64,000 bases of DNA from the NCBI GenBank assembly GCA_033557465.1, contig CM066037.1:208195156-208259155 (forward strand). Reading direction: 5' to 3'. This stretch comes from Ichthyophis bannanicus. Lineage: Eukaryota > Chordata > Amphibia > Gymnophiona > Ichthyophiidae. This document shows positions 30,779 to 42,305 of the stretch, piece by piece. How positions within the stretch are numbered: the first letter of the stretch is position 1; the number at the start of each line of letters is the position of its first letter. A model generated the notes under the pieces. It worked only from the letters and a program-made list of their open reading frames with translations, was not told the origin of the DNA and did not search any database. A program made the position numbers and the translations under genes.

Positions 30779-32105
30779 TCACCGAAGGCGCCGCACGCCC
30801 AGGCTTTGGCTTGTCCTCAGGCAGGCCCCCCCTTTGGATTCCCCCAAATCCTTGACTAACTTGTCGAGATCTTCTCCAAACAGCTGTTTTCCTTTAAACA
30901 GCAGCTTGCTGAGCCAAGACTTGGAGGAACTATCTGCCGCCCAATTCCAAAGCCAAAGATAACGCCGGGCCAATAGCAGAGATGCCATGCTATTGGCCAA
31001 CGCTCTAATGAGATCATACTGTAAAGTCAGCTAAGTAAGCTGCACCCGATTCTAACCTGGTAACATCGGCCACCTGATCCTGCGCCTGGCCATCTGGCCG
31101 CTGCAGGCGCTGAGACCAACGAAGGCAGGCCCTAGCCACCCAAGCTCTACAAATAGATGCTTGCAAGGATAGCGCATTGATATCAACAAAGAATCAAGCC
31201 TGCGATCCTGCCCATCCTTGAGGGCCGCACTGCCCTCCACTGGAATGGCAGTCTTTTTGGTAACAGCCAAGGCGGCTGCATCCACCCGCGGAGAATGAAA
31301 TTTCTCACGTTCCTGATCCGACAAGGTATAGAGGCAGTACCCCCCGGAGCCCTGCCTCAGGCAAATCCCATTATCTTGAATCATTTGCCGGACCACACGA
31401 TGAACAGGAAATACTGCTTGGGTCTTCTGTACCGCTTGAATGAGCGGATCCTCTACTGTCTCCTCCTCTGCCGGTGGCCCCCCCCGACAGATTAAGTGCC
31501 TGAAGTGACTCCGTAATTAAAGCTGTCAACTCCTCTCTGCGAAAGACACGAATAATCCTAGTCTGATCTTCTGGCTCAGTAATTTCACCTTCCTCTAAAT
31601 CTTCTACGCCTGCTTCTGGTTCGATGTCCAACTCGTCCTCATCAAACCAGTCTGCTTGCGCTGAATACTCTTCTAAAGAACGAGCTCTCTTAGCTGGTCT
31701 TGAACCTGAGACCTCCCCAACTTCTGCTGTGATCCGAGTCACCGTGGCTCCGACCACTGGAAGCCCTGCCGCAGCCCCCTGCCGCCGCAAACAAAAGGCT
31801 TGGTGTAGCAACAGAACAAATTCTGGGGAAAAATCCGCAAGAGCAGCAGACTCCAAAGCCGTTGAGGCAGAGGGACCCAGCATGGCCTGAGCTACGCTCT
31901 GTGGCGAAGCAGGAGCCTCTAGTATGGGAGTAGCTGTCATAGGCGTTAACATCTCCTGCGCAGGCAAGGACGGCACCTCCTTAGCTTTATCCTGGAGCTC
32001 CTGCTCCATGCTTAATGCCTCGGACGCACAACCACAGCAAACTCCGGCATGAGAGACTGTGCCACGCTGGGTACCGCAGACGAGGCACTGAGGATGCACT
32101 GGCAT
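30779..32105 (-). pseudogene. DIRS-A gag, broken
   Basis: The start is placed at ATG 32105 (MPVHPQCLVCGTQRG) because DIRS-B gag starts at the same motif; the frame is open further upstream. A Cys cluster CLVCGT..GVCCGC is followed by FSPEFVLLLHQAFCLRRQG, an acidic stretch (DLEEGEITEPEDQ) and IIRVFRREELTALITESLQA. Later blocks (TKKTAIPVEGSAALKDGQDR and WLSKLLFKGKQLFGEDLDKL) lie in other frames at 31052-31396 and 30779-31000. Confidence 0.75.
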
Positions 32106-32344
32106 GAGCCTGTGCACTGTTCCACCAGTAACTTTAACTAGAATTAAGCTGTCAGATCTATCACCTGAACTGCTTTTCCTTCTTACCATTATTATTTTTT
32201 TAAAATTTAAAATCAAAATGAAATGTCCTCAAGAAACTCACTGAAAGGCCCAAAAGAAATAACAGCCGAAATTACCACCAAGCACTGTGAGAAAAAACAG
32301 CTCCGATGCCGAAAAAACCGTGCCAAAAAAAAATGTGGGAAAAA

Positions 32345-32515
32345 AATATTAATTACACTTACCTGGTAATTGTAGTTCCTTTAGTGACGACAGTGCAGTC
32401 CTCTACGTCTGGGTAGTCAACCTCGTCCTGCAGCTAGGAGACTGGCATGTCCAAATTCGTGACATCACTGGTATATCCTGGCACCATCAGCCCTCCTACT
32501 TCCAGTGTGAACTAC
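32345..32515. repeat. DIRS-B left inverted terminal repeat
   Basis: CTCTACGTCTGGGTAGTCAACC ... ATATCCTGGCACCATCAGCC is the reverse complement of 44270-44425. Confidence 0.8.
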
Positions 32516-32847
32516 TAACAAAGCAGACTCAAAGGAGCAAGAAATAAGTAGCAATGTAACAACGTCAACTGAACAAGTGTTTTCCCCTATCTGTTACCCT
32601 TTTTTTTTTTTCACAACCAGGTACAGAAGTGGGAATGGATTCAGTGCTGTACTGCACTTTTAAATGCCATAGAGACTTCCGGTGGCATGGTGGGCTAGGG
32701 AAGACGTGTCTTTCTTGGCTCCGGAGCCCATCCTCCCCCCTGCCTCCGTTATTTGCCTTATTAGCCCGATTTTGTGCTGCTTTCCTTGCGAGCGTTCCCA
32801 GTGCCTGCGGGGAGAGCCGCGGACCACTTACGAGTGCTGGAGAGTCT

Positions 32848-33639
32848 ATGGCGGCGAAATCCACCAAGCGCGAAAAGCCCCGCGGCACGGAAGCTAAGAT
32901 GGCGGAGGGTGATCCGGGTGTCCCGGGCACGATGGTGGAGGAAGTGTCCAAGGCCGTGGTTCTTGCCCTGGAGGAGCGCTTAGGGGGCCTGGCGACGCAA
33001 ATGGCAGCGGTGGCACAAGCGGTGACTGAATTTAATGGCCGCGTGGAGCTGGCGGAGCAGCGCATCAGCTCCCTGGAAGATGTGCAGACCCGGGCTGAGG
33101 CTCGGCTCCAGAAATTGGAGGAGGCCATAGCAAAACAAGCCGATAAACTTGAAGATCTTGAGAACCGGAGCCGGAGGAACAATTTGAGATTCATCGGTAT
33201 TGGGGAGTCGGTGTTGGAGAAGGATTTGAGACGTTACCTGGAGCAGTGGTTGCCTGCGAATTTACCGCTGGAGGAGTCGCTGGGGGCCATCACTTTGGAG
33301 AGAGCGCATTGGCTGGGATCTCTCCGGGCTGGTGATAATCGGCCTCGAGCAGTTATTGCTCGCTTTCTTAACGCAGCTCAAAAGGAGGGAGTACTGAGAG
33401 CGGCGCGTCAGCTGCGGCGAACCGGGAAGAGCAACTGCAAAGTTCTTATTTTCCAGGACTACTCTGCGGGTGTTTCGCAGCGCCGGAGGGCCTATAAAGA
33501 TGTATGCAGTCGGTTGGTGGAGAAAGGCCTGCGGTTCACATTGGCCTATCCCGCACGCTTGAGGGTGGACTGTGAGGGACATCAGCGCCTCTTTGCGACT
33601 CCGGAGGAGGCCATGGCATACTGCGACCAACATGGATGA
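32848..33639 (+). CDS. L1-like ORF1 protein (RNA-binding chaperone)
   Basis: 263 codons, fully open. ATG 32848 is chosen (MAAKSTKREKPRGTEAKMAE) because the frame upstream runs out of the element at 32674. It has a basic N-terminus, then a coiled coil at about residues 30-115 (LEERLGGLATQMAAVAQAV, AEQRISSLEDVQTRAEARL). The RRM-like core begins ENRSRRNNLRFIGIGE, with RAHWLGSLRAGDNRPRAVIA and VLIFQDYSAGVSQRRRAY in the following C-terminal domain. L1 ORF1p forms trimers that bind element RNA. Being intact, it could still be translated if transcribed. Confidence 0.85.
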   Translation: MAAKSTKREKPRGTEAKMAEGDPGVPGTMVEEVSKAVVLALEERLGGLATQMAAVAQAVTEFNGRVELAEQRISSLEDVQTRAEARLQKLEEAIAKQADKLEDLENRSRRNNLRFIGIGESVLEKDLRRYLEQWLPANLPLEESLGAITLERAHWLGSLRAGDNRPRAVIARFLNAAQKEGVLRAARQLRRTGKSNCKVLIFQDYSAGVSQRRRAYKDVCSRLVEKGLRFTLAYPARLRVDCEGHQRLFATPEEAMAYCDQHG

Positions 33640-34505
33640 TTTCCTGCTTCGACCAATGAACTTGGTTAGTTCCTTTGGGTGCGAGTTTGGGGCCTGGGAA
33701 TCTGGCCTAGCAGCGTGCTCTGGACTTGGAGGGCTCAGTGACCTGGCGGCGGATGGGCAGAACATATTTGTCTGTTCGGCCCATTGCTGCTATGGGGAAC
33801 GCAGTTTCCACGGACCTAGTTTAAGTTTATTGTTGATTTTCTGTGTTAACTTTTTCTGTTCCAATAGTTGGTGTATCAGGAGGGGGGTTATCATGCTGCT
33901 TATGATTCTGAGGGTTTGATGGCATTAATGTGAGGGGGGGACACGATGGTTCTCAATGTGAATAATTGGGAGCGGTTGTAACTTTGGGAGGGGGAGGGGT
34001 GGGTACTTGTATGTGCACTTTTCTGTTGTATGCTCTCTGTATGCCCTTTGTTTTGGTAGGTGGGCAGCATGGGATTGCGGGGGTTCTGGGGGCCAGCAGG
34101 CACAGCATTGGCGCTAAGGGGAGAAATTGTAATCTCTGCTGGTGGGGGGAGGGAGGGAGGAGGGGCTCTACATGTGCCGGATTTCATTGAGGGGCCTCGT
34201 ATTGGAGGTCGGGGGGTAGGTGTAGTCGGTGTGGAGGGTAGTTTGACACAGTGGGGGGGGGGAGGGGAGTTCAGGGGGAGGGAAGGGGAGGGATCTGGCT
34301 GCAGGGTAGGGGCGTAACATGTAGGAGGAAGTCTGGGATAGATACTTGGGCTGTGTGGGTGGGCATTGCCCGAAGGTGTGAATGTGACTGCGAATGTGTG
34401 AGCATGTTGATTTTGGTGGAGGGGGGGGCCCCTAGGCTGGGGGGGGGTTCTACCTCAGATCTACTATGGAACTACATCGGGAGCACGGATGGCTTATGGG
34501 GGGTA
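33640..34505 (+). other. Long G-rich spacer between L1 ORF1 and ORF2
   Basis: 866 bp without a convincing frame, with many G runs (about 33932, 33994, 34251 and 34422). Typical mammalian L1 spacers are far shorter. A similarly placed T/C-rich stretch precedes the minus-strand L1 ORF2 at 60661-61243. Confidence 0.5.
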
Positions 34506-37500
34506 ATGGGTAGTAGTACCAAAATTGTTTCTTGGAATGTTTGTGGGCTGGGGTCCCCGGTTAAACGTTACAAGGTTATGCAACAACTTAAGCGGAAGCA
34601 AATAGGGGTGATTTTATTGCAGGAAACCCATCAAACTGCGCTTGAACATGGCAAACTCGGTAAGGGGCACATAGCTAAGGTGTATGGGGCCCCGGCAGTA
34701 GGGAAAAAACGGGGTGTGGTAATATTGATTACTAAACATGTGGGTTGGGTGGAGGAACGAGTGGTAACCGACTCGGAGGGTCGATATGTTATGCTCTGGG
34801 GAATGTTGGATGGAATTAAAGTGGTGCTGTGCTCTGTGTATGCACCCAATGTTTATGAGGTCCAGTTCTATCAGCAGCTTACCCAATTGCTTGCGAAGAC
34901 TGCTGGTTATCAAGTCATTCTAGGGGGTGACTTCAACGCGGTGTTGGATGAGGATTTGGATAGATCGGGGCGACCTGGCAACAGAGACATGAGGAGTGCG
35001 CGGCGCATTTTGGGGTTGTGTTGGATGTATGGAGGGTGGTGCACCCGGGTGATCGAGAGTACACTCACAAGTCTCGGGTTCATGGGACTTGGTCGCGAAT
35101 AGATTATTTTTTGATTTCTGATTCTCTGTTCGGTCGGGTCTCCAGAGTGGAGGTGGGGCCTTCCGTCATTTCGGACCATGCCCTGGTCATTTTGGAACTT
35201 TCTCGGGGGGCTCATCACCGTACTGGGCTGTGGCGGTATCCGCTGGAGCTGCATGGCGACGTTCAGTTTGAGGGGTACTTGCGGGATAAATGGGAGATTT
35301 ACAAAAGCCTTAACGAAGGGCCGGACATTAATCCCACCTTATTCTGGGAGGCGGGGAAGGCTGTGCTCCGGGGCGAGATTATTAGCTATCTGAGCGCAAA
35401 GAGAAAACGGATGAATCAGCGTATTGTCATGTTGGAGCGTGAACTCGGCAAGGCGCGTAGGCGGTCGGCGTTGACGGGGAGTGCGGGAGATAAGACTCGT
35501 CTGCAGGAGTTGCAAACGGAATTGGAAGTGCTGCTACACCACCGTGCTAAAAAATCGCTGATGTATTATCGGTATCAACTATACCAGCATGGGAATCGGG
35601 CGGGTAGATTGTTATCATCTTTGATTCGGCCAGAGGGAGGCCCTCGACGTATAGGAGTCATTCGACACCCGGATGGGACTTTGCGGAGGAGGGAAGGAGA
35701 CATCGCCGAGATTTTTACTGAGTATTTTCAGCGATTATACGCCGGGGAGGAAGGGAAAGAGGAGGAGGGCCGGGTGTTTTTGGAGGGCTGTTCATTGCCC
35801 ACTCTAACTGCGGAGAATTTACAGGTTTTAAAAACCAGCCTCTATCTCTACGTGAAGTTCACATGGGTATTAAAGCCCTGAAGCAGGGGAGGGCCCCGGG
35901 GATGGATGGTCTCCGGAGTGAATTTTACAAAATCTTAGGGGACAAGGTAGTGGTTCCTTTGGCAGAATACTTTGGAGATCTGGTACAGCGTGGTTGCTTT
36001 CCGTACGAGGCCAATAAGGCTTTGGTCACCATCTTGCCGAAACCGGGGTGGGATCCGCTCCTACCTGGCTCTTATCGGCCTATCTCTCTTCTTAATGTCG
36101 ACATTAAAATTCTGGCCAAGATTATGGCTGACCGGTTGGCTGAGTTCTTGCCTACTTTAGTTCACGAGGATCAGGTGGGCTTTGTGCGAGGGTGGCATGC
36201 GGCCTACAGTTTGCATCGTATTATGATCTCTCTGTGTGCGGCTCAGGTGGCTCGCCGGAGCTCTATGTTAATTAGCTTCGATGCTGAAAAAGCGTTCGAC
36301 AGGGTTGACTAGGGGTTTATGTATCAGGTGTTGGAAGGGATGGGTTTTGCAGGGTTCTTTGTGAATGTGGTGCGGCTTTTATATGCTGATCCCCGGGGAG
36401 CCGTGATGGTGAATGGTACTATGTCGCCCGAGTTCCGGATTGGCAAAGGGACCCGGCAGGGGTGCCCTCTGTCTCCGCTACTGTTTGTCTTAACCTTGGA
36501 GCCGTTATTGATTCAAATTCGGTCCAGCGTACAGTTTCGGGGGATTGCGGTGGGAAAAATGGAATTTCGTGTAGCAGCCTTCGCGGATGATTTGCTTTTG
36601 CATATTGTGGATCCCCAGGAGGGCTTGCCTAGGTTGTTAGAACTCTTTAGAGTTTATGGGGTGCCTTCGGGTTTCCGCCTGAATTTGGATAAATCTGAGG
36701 CCTTGTTGGTAGGGGAGGCGGCGTCTAGTGGGTGGTTGGGCGCATTCCCTTTGAGATGGGCAGCCGGGAAGTTCAAGTATTTGGGCATTTATTTGCCCGC
36801 CCGGCTGGAGGATCTATACCAACTGAATGTCAAGAAGCTACTGACGGAGTTGACCCTTAGCGTGGACAAATGGAGGGATTTGCCGTTGTCCTTGGGCGGT
36901 CGTATTGCGTTATATAAGATGGCTTTGTTTCCCAAACTGTTGTATGTGCTTCAGACGCTCCCATTGTGGTTGACGCGTTCCGATATCAAGAAAATGGATA
37001 GAGTGATTAATCAGCTGCTCTGGAAGGGGAGGAGGCCTCGGGTGTCTTTGGATGTCTTGCGTCAACCTTGGGGTAGAGGGGGTATGGGTCTCCCTGATCC
37101 TCGGAAGTATAATTTAGCCTGTCTTATGCGCCATGTGAGGGATTGGATATGGGAGTTGGGGGTGTATACCCCGCTTGCAATGCTTAGGGAACTGGTGAGG
37201 CCCTGGAACTTGCGTTATCTACTGCACGCGAAGTCATGTAAAGGGCTTGGGGCGGATACGCGAAGAACGCTTTTGGAGCCTATGCGTGTGGCTTGGAGGA
37301 ATCTCTGCAGGGTTCGGGGATTCTCGATTCATTATTCTCCCTATCTCCCGCTGCAAGGGAACAGGGATTTTCTTCCTGGCACTTCCGGGGGAAGCTTTGA
37401 AAGATGGCGACAGCCTGGCATCGTTAATTTGGAGCATCTGCTTACGGACGATGGCCATTTGGAGTCTTTTGTTCTCTTGTCTCAGCGATACTCTCTGGGT

Positions 37501-38287
37501 GGCCGGGACGTTTTTCCTTATGCTCAGATTCGTAGTTATGTTCGTAGTTTACCGCCTGGCACCTTGCGGGGGATAGTTAGCTCTGGGATTGAAGAAAGCT
37601 TGATGGGGGGGGGAATTTGGGACAGGGGTGGCTTGGTTACATAAAATGTTGTGGGAATTGGAGCCGCCGATCACGTTGGTGGCACTTGCTTCGGCTTGGT
37701 CTCAGGATTTGGGGGAAGTGGTAGATGGGGACGGGGTTTTGCGGAGCTTGGCTAACACCCCAAAGTTGAGTGTGCTGGTACGGCATCGCGATATGCATTA
37801 TAAATTGGTCAGACGCTTATACTTTGCGCCAGTGCGGGCCTGGAGGGCAGGCATTAGTGCTTCCCACTGTTGTCCATGGTGTGGGGAGCCCAGAGCTACG
37901 CTTGGACATATGTTCTGGCTTTGCGCCCGGGTTCGGGCTTTTTGGGGGAAGGTCCGTGCCTACTTGGCCAGCTGTGTGCCTTCGAGTTTGCACTTCACAG
38001 CGCAGAACCTGGTGTTGGATATTTGGGATGTTTCTGGGGGTGAGGAAGTGGGGTCGGTGGTGTGGCAGTGGATGCGTTTGGTGTTGGTGATCGCCCGTGG
38101 GACTATTTTGCAGAGATGGCTGGATGCTAGGGGGCCTACTTATGGGCTTTGGAGGGGGAGTTTGCATGCGGTGTTGCTGATGGAAATGCGTCGGGCGAGT
38201 GGTCATCCAAGGCGGTGGCAGCGCTTTTTAGAGGGGTGGGGGCCTCATCTACACTCTTTACCAGTGGTACCCGCTCCAGGATCTTGA
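34506..38287 (+). pseudogene. L1-like ORF2 (endonuclease-reverse transcriptase), four lesions
   Basis: Starts MGSSTKIVSWNVCGLGSPVK. APE endonuclease: ILLQETHQT, VCSVYAPN-type block, LGGDFNAVLDEDLD, RIDYFLIS and SDHALVIL. RT: GRAPGMDGLRSEFYK, SYRPISLLNVDIKILAKIMA, SFDAEKAFDRVD, GTRQGCPLSPLLFVLTLEPL and AAFADDLLL. The C-terminal Cys/His block is CCPWCGEPRATLGHMFWLC. Frameshifts lie near 35040, 35850 and 37630, and TGG to TAG changed a conserved Trp codon at 36310-36312. Otherwise every domain is present over about 1260 codons. Confidence 0.88.
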
Positions 38288-38970
38288 GTGAGGGGTAGCT
38301 GCTCCTTGGGGATGGTATCTCCTACCTAGGTCCTTCTATCCCTATTACTCTGGGTATCTTTCTCCAGTATGTGTTTCTACTTCCTTCCTTTTTTTCCTTT
38401 CTTTTTTTTTCTTTCTCTCTTCTGGTCTCTCCTCCTTGTTGGGGGGGGGACTTGCGAGATGCTTTAGCCAGATGGGGGGGCGGGGGGGTAGTGTATGGGG
38501 GTGGGGGGGGGGGTTGGGAGGGGGAGGGAGAGGGGGTGGGGAGGGAGGGGAGCTTCTTTCACAAAAATAAAAAATTCTTCTTCTGGGATTGTTCGTTGGT
38601 GGGGCATTGTTTACGGTTGATGGTTGGGTTCTGTTGGCCTGGGATCCATATGTTGTGTTTGTACCTTTAGATTCCTGGTATCAACTGCGACCCTGATGGA
38701 TGTTGTATTGTGATCTTTTTCTTGCCAATTCTGTGTACCATATGCCCTGTCAAGTTGTTCTTTGGACTGTTAATAAACATATTTAAACATAAATGCCATA
38801 GAAAAGCTATGACCCAGGTTCTACTTCCTATCCCTGCGCCCCGAGCAGAGGAAGCAATAGGACAACTCAGAAAGCAAGAGACAGGAAAAGATTGGAGCCG
38901 GCTCACCTGTAAGACTCTTTGACCCGCACTCCACGCCGGAAACCTGGAAAGATCATGAGTAGGGTGGGAT

Positions 38971-39069
38971 GGAGGACTGCACTGTCGTCACTAAAGGAAC
39001 TACAATTACCAGGTAAGTGTAATTAATATTTCCTTAGCGTTCCTCCAGTGCAGTCCTCTACGTCTGGGA
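38971..39069. repeat. DIRS-B internal complementary region
   Basis: Left-end complement (..CAATTACCAGGTAAGTGTAA) joined at AATATT/TCCTTAGCG to right-end complement (CCTTAGCGTTCCTCCAGTGC). Same design as DIRS-A with related sequence. Confidence 0.8.
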
Positions 39070-39085
39070 TGTACCAGAGCAGTAC

Positions 39086-40051
39086 TTAATGGGTGGGATC
39101 TTTCCGGCCGGCCGACAAAACTGCCGATCCGAAACGGGTATCCGCTGCCGCCGCCACATCCAGGCGGTAATGCTTACTGAAGGTATGCAAGGACGACCAA
39201 GTAGCCGCCCTGCAAATATCTCCTGGCGGAACTAACCGATGCTCCGCCCACGAACAAGCCTGCGCCCGAGTGGAATGCGCACGCAAGGCCGAAGGCGCCG
39301 AGCAGCCCTGAAGCAGATAAGCCGAAGCAATCGCCTCCTTAATCCATCGGGCAATGGAAGCTTTAGCAGCGGCCTCCCCTTTACATACGCCCCCAAAAAG
39401 GACAAATAAACGATCCGACTTACGAAAGGATTCGGTAACCCGCAAATAGTGCCGCAATACCCGCTGCACATCCAAGCGGCGCAAGTCGCGATCGGAACCG
39501 CCGAGAACTGGGAGTGAAACCACCTGATTCATGAGAAAGGGCGAAACCACTTTAGGGAGAAAAGAAGGAACGGTACGCAACACCACCTTGTCGTCCGAGA
39601 AGGACAGAAACGGTTCCCGACAGGACAAGGCCTGCAACTCAGAGATGCGTCTGGCCGAGCAGATCTCCACCAAGAACACCACCTTCAAAGTTAAATCCTT
39701 CAGGGAGGCGAGTTTCAACGGCTCAAAGGGTGCCCAGGACAAAGCTCCGAGGACGAGATTAAGATCCCAATGCGGAACACAAGACCTAAGGGAAGGGCGC
39801 AGCTTAGAAACTGCTGACAAGAAGCGCCGAATGTCCGGGTGAGAACCCAACGAAAGGCCGTTGACCTTGCCCCGATAACAGGCCAGCGCCGCCAGCTGAA
39901 CCCGCAATGAGCTGGCCGCCAGACCTTTGCTAAAACCATCTTGTAAAAAATCTAGAATTATGGGCATGGCCACGGTGGCCGCTCGTATCCGCCTCAAACA
40001 CACGCCAGACGCGGACATAGGCAAGGGAGGTAGAATGCTCTCGAGACGCAA
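39086..40051 (-). pseudogene. DIRS-B tyrosine recombinase, near intact
   Basis: 321 codons open. Core-binding segment: FLQDGFSKGLAASSLRVQLA. Catalytic blocks: SARRISELQALSC (Arg), LPKVVSPFLMNQVVSLPV (Lys region), LRAHSTRAQACSWAEH (His-x-x-Arg) and TFSKHYRLD (nucleophile Tyr). The expected N-terminal segment (STSLAYVRVWRVFEA) is in another frame at about 40000-40060, so one frameshift there separates it from the catalytic domain. All visible catalytic residues are kept. Confidence 0.83.
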
Positions 40052-40063
40052 GCAGCGTGGAAA

Positions 40064-41287
40064 TTACTGCTGCCGAGTAACCCCGCTTACGCAAACGCGC
40101 CCGCTCAATGGCCAAACCGTAAGCGAGAACCGATCCACCTGCGGCATAAGGAGAGGACCCTGAATCAGGAGATCCGAACGAGCCGGGAGATGCCAAGGAC
40201 GACCGTCGAGGAGACGAATCAAGTCCGCATACCATGGACGTCGGGGCCAATCGGGAGCTACGAGAAGAACTCTCCCCGGATGTCTCCCTATCTTCTGCAC
40301 GACCCGACCTATGAGCGCCCACGGGGGAAACACATACAGAAGACCTTCCCCTGGCCAAGCCTGCAGCAGCGCATCTATTCCCTCTGACATTCTCTCCCGT
40401 CTTCTGCTGTAAAAACGAAGAACCTTTGCGGAGAGAAAGGTCGCCATCAGATCCATCACTGGAGTCCCCCAGCGGTGCACTACCTGAGCGAACACGTCGG
40501 GATGCAGCTGCCACTCTCCGGCATCCACTCGCACTCGGCTGAGATAGTCGGCTGTCACGTTGTCCTTTCCGGCAATGTGAGCTGCCGAAATCGCCACCAA
40601 GCGCATCTCCACCCACGCGAACAGCCGATCCGCTTCCTCTTCCATGGGGGCGCTTCCCGTGCCGCCCTGCCGATTGATGTAGGCGACGGTCGCCGAGTTG
40701 TCGGAAAGAACTCGCACCGCGCGACCCAGAACTAAGGACTGGAAAGCCTGAAGAGCGAGGAACACGGCCCGGAGCTCCAGACGATTGATCGACCATGACG
40801 TCTCCGGAAGAGACCAGCGACCCTGCGCAAAGGCCCCCTGGCAATGAGCTCCCCAGCCCCCCAGACTGGCATCCTTCAAAAGAGGTATCCAATCTGGTTG
40901 TTCCAGCGGCATCCCGACCGCTAAGGACTGCGGAAGAATCCACCACCGGAGAGACTTGCGAACCGACAGAGGGCAAGGCAAACTTTTGCTGAGAGGATCC
41001 GCCTGATGCGACCAGCGCCGGAGTAGAGACCGCTGTAACGGGCGCATGTGCACCTTTGCCCACGGCACCGTTTCCAGGGTCGCCGCCATGGTACCTAAGA
41101 CCCTCAGATAGTTCCAAGCCGGAGGGGCCGGAGTGGATCTAAACTTCCGAACGAGAGCTCGCAAGGAGGTGGCCCGCCTGGCAGGGAGAAACACGTGACC
41201 CGAACACGTATTGAAGCGTACGCCCAGGCACTCCAGGTTCTGAGAGGGTTCCAGATGACTCTTCTCGAAATTGATCACCCAGATCAC
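40064..41287 (-). pseudogene. DIRS-B RNase H and methylase-like region
   Basis: 407 codons open. RT-RH link: WVINFEKSHLEPSQNLECLG. RNase H: LLKDASLGGWGAHCQG, INRLELRAVFLALQAF, VLSDNSATVAYINRQGGT and KDNVTADYLSR. Then MDLMATFLSAKVLRFYSRR and LLYVFPPWALIGRVVQKI with VLLVAPDWPRRPWYADLIRL, the segment in the position of the DIRS adenine-methylase-like domain. It is one frame off from the RT, joined near 41280. Confidence 0.83.
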
Positions 41288-42305
41288 TCTGCAGAAAAGA
41301 TACCACTTTGCTCGTGACCTGAATGCTTTCCTCCTTGGACTTGGCCCGAATCAACCAGTCGTCCAGATATGGATGAACCAAAATTCCTTCGCGCCTCAAC
41401 GCCGCCGCCACGACCACCATAATCTTTGTAAAGGTCTGAGGCGCGGTCGCGAGACCGAAGGGAAGAGCCTGGAACTGGTAATGTCCCCACGGCAGCGCAA
41501 AGCGCAGGAACTTCTGGTTAGCCTGAAGAATGGGCACATGCAAGTACGCCTCGGTTAGATCTAGAGACGTCAAAAACTCTCCTTGGCGGACCGCGACGAT
41601 CACCGACCGCAAGGTCTCCATGCGGAAATGTGGCACTCGCAGACAATGGTTGAGCGCCTTCAGATCCAAAATAGGGCGAGAAGTCCCCTCCTTTTTGGGA
41701 ACCACGAAATAGATGGAATATCGACCCATACCGTAGTCGCTTTTGGGAACCTCGGTCACTGCCCCCAACTGCAACAAGCGGTGCAGGGTGGAGGCCACCG
41801 CCGCCGCCTTGACCGCTCCCCGGCACGGCGACCGCATGAAGGAATCCCGAACGGAACAGGCAAACTCGAGAGCGTAACCGTGTTGAATGATATCGAGCAC
41901 CCATTGGTCCGTGGTAATGAGGGTCCAAGCGGGGAGAAACTCCCGGAGGCGGCCGCCCACCGAAATATCCACCGCCGGGACCCGCCGTATCTCATTGCGG
42001 TTTCCTAGCCACGGAGGAGGAGGCCGAGGAGAAGCCTCGGCCGCCACCTCGGTAGCCTCGAAACCCTTGTGGACGGGACTGGAAGCGGCCCCTTTGAAAT
42101 CCTCCATAGCGGGCGGACTGAAACCGCCGAGCCTCCCGAGGCTGTCCCCGAGGGTACGGAGTCGAACGAAGCGGCTTAGGCTTATCCTCGGGAAGCCGAC
42201 CGGCCTTGGACTCCCCGAGATCCTTAACAAGCTTATCCAAATCATCCCCATAGAGTAAGCCGCCCTTAAAGGGAAGCTTGCTAAGATGGGATATAGAGGG
42301 ACCAT
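41139..42305 (-). pseudogene. DIRS-B reverse transcriptase
   Basis: 388-codon frame whose first ~100 codons overlap the end of gag. RT blocks: LPAWTLITTDQWVLDIIQHG, RYSIYFVVPKKEGTSRPILD, FLTSLDLTEAYLHVPI, FQALPFGLATAPQTFTKIM and VHPYLDDWLIRAKS. After FLQS near 41285 the reading must shift to continue into RNase H, so one small indel breaks pol. The overlap with gag suggests expression by frameshifting or internal start, which is inferred only. Confidence 0.85.

Larger units (their letters stand above)
32674..38789 (+). mobile_element. Near full-length L1-like LINE inside DIRS-B
   Basis: Flanked by a 13-bp duplication (TAAATGCCATAGA at 32661-32673 and 38790-38802). It has a short 5' UTR, ORF1 (32848-33639), an unusually long 0.87-kb G-rich spacer, ORF2 (34506-38287) and a 3' UTR with long G and T runs ending TTAATAAACATATTTAAACA. 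There is an AATAAA but no poly(A) tract at the 3' junction. ORF1 is open, while ORF2 has three frameshifts and one stop. The ORF1 and C-terminal features fit the L1/Tx1 group. Confidence 0.9.

Noticed and set aside
39930..41117. 395-codon Ser/Gly-rich minus-strand frame overlapping the DIRS-B RNase H
   Set aside because: It is a second frame over the same strand as the RNase H and lacks any domain. Only its last residues (STSLAYVRVWRVFEA) belong to the recombinase N-terminus.
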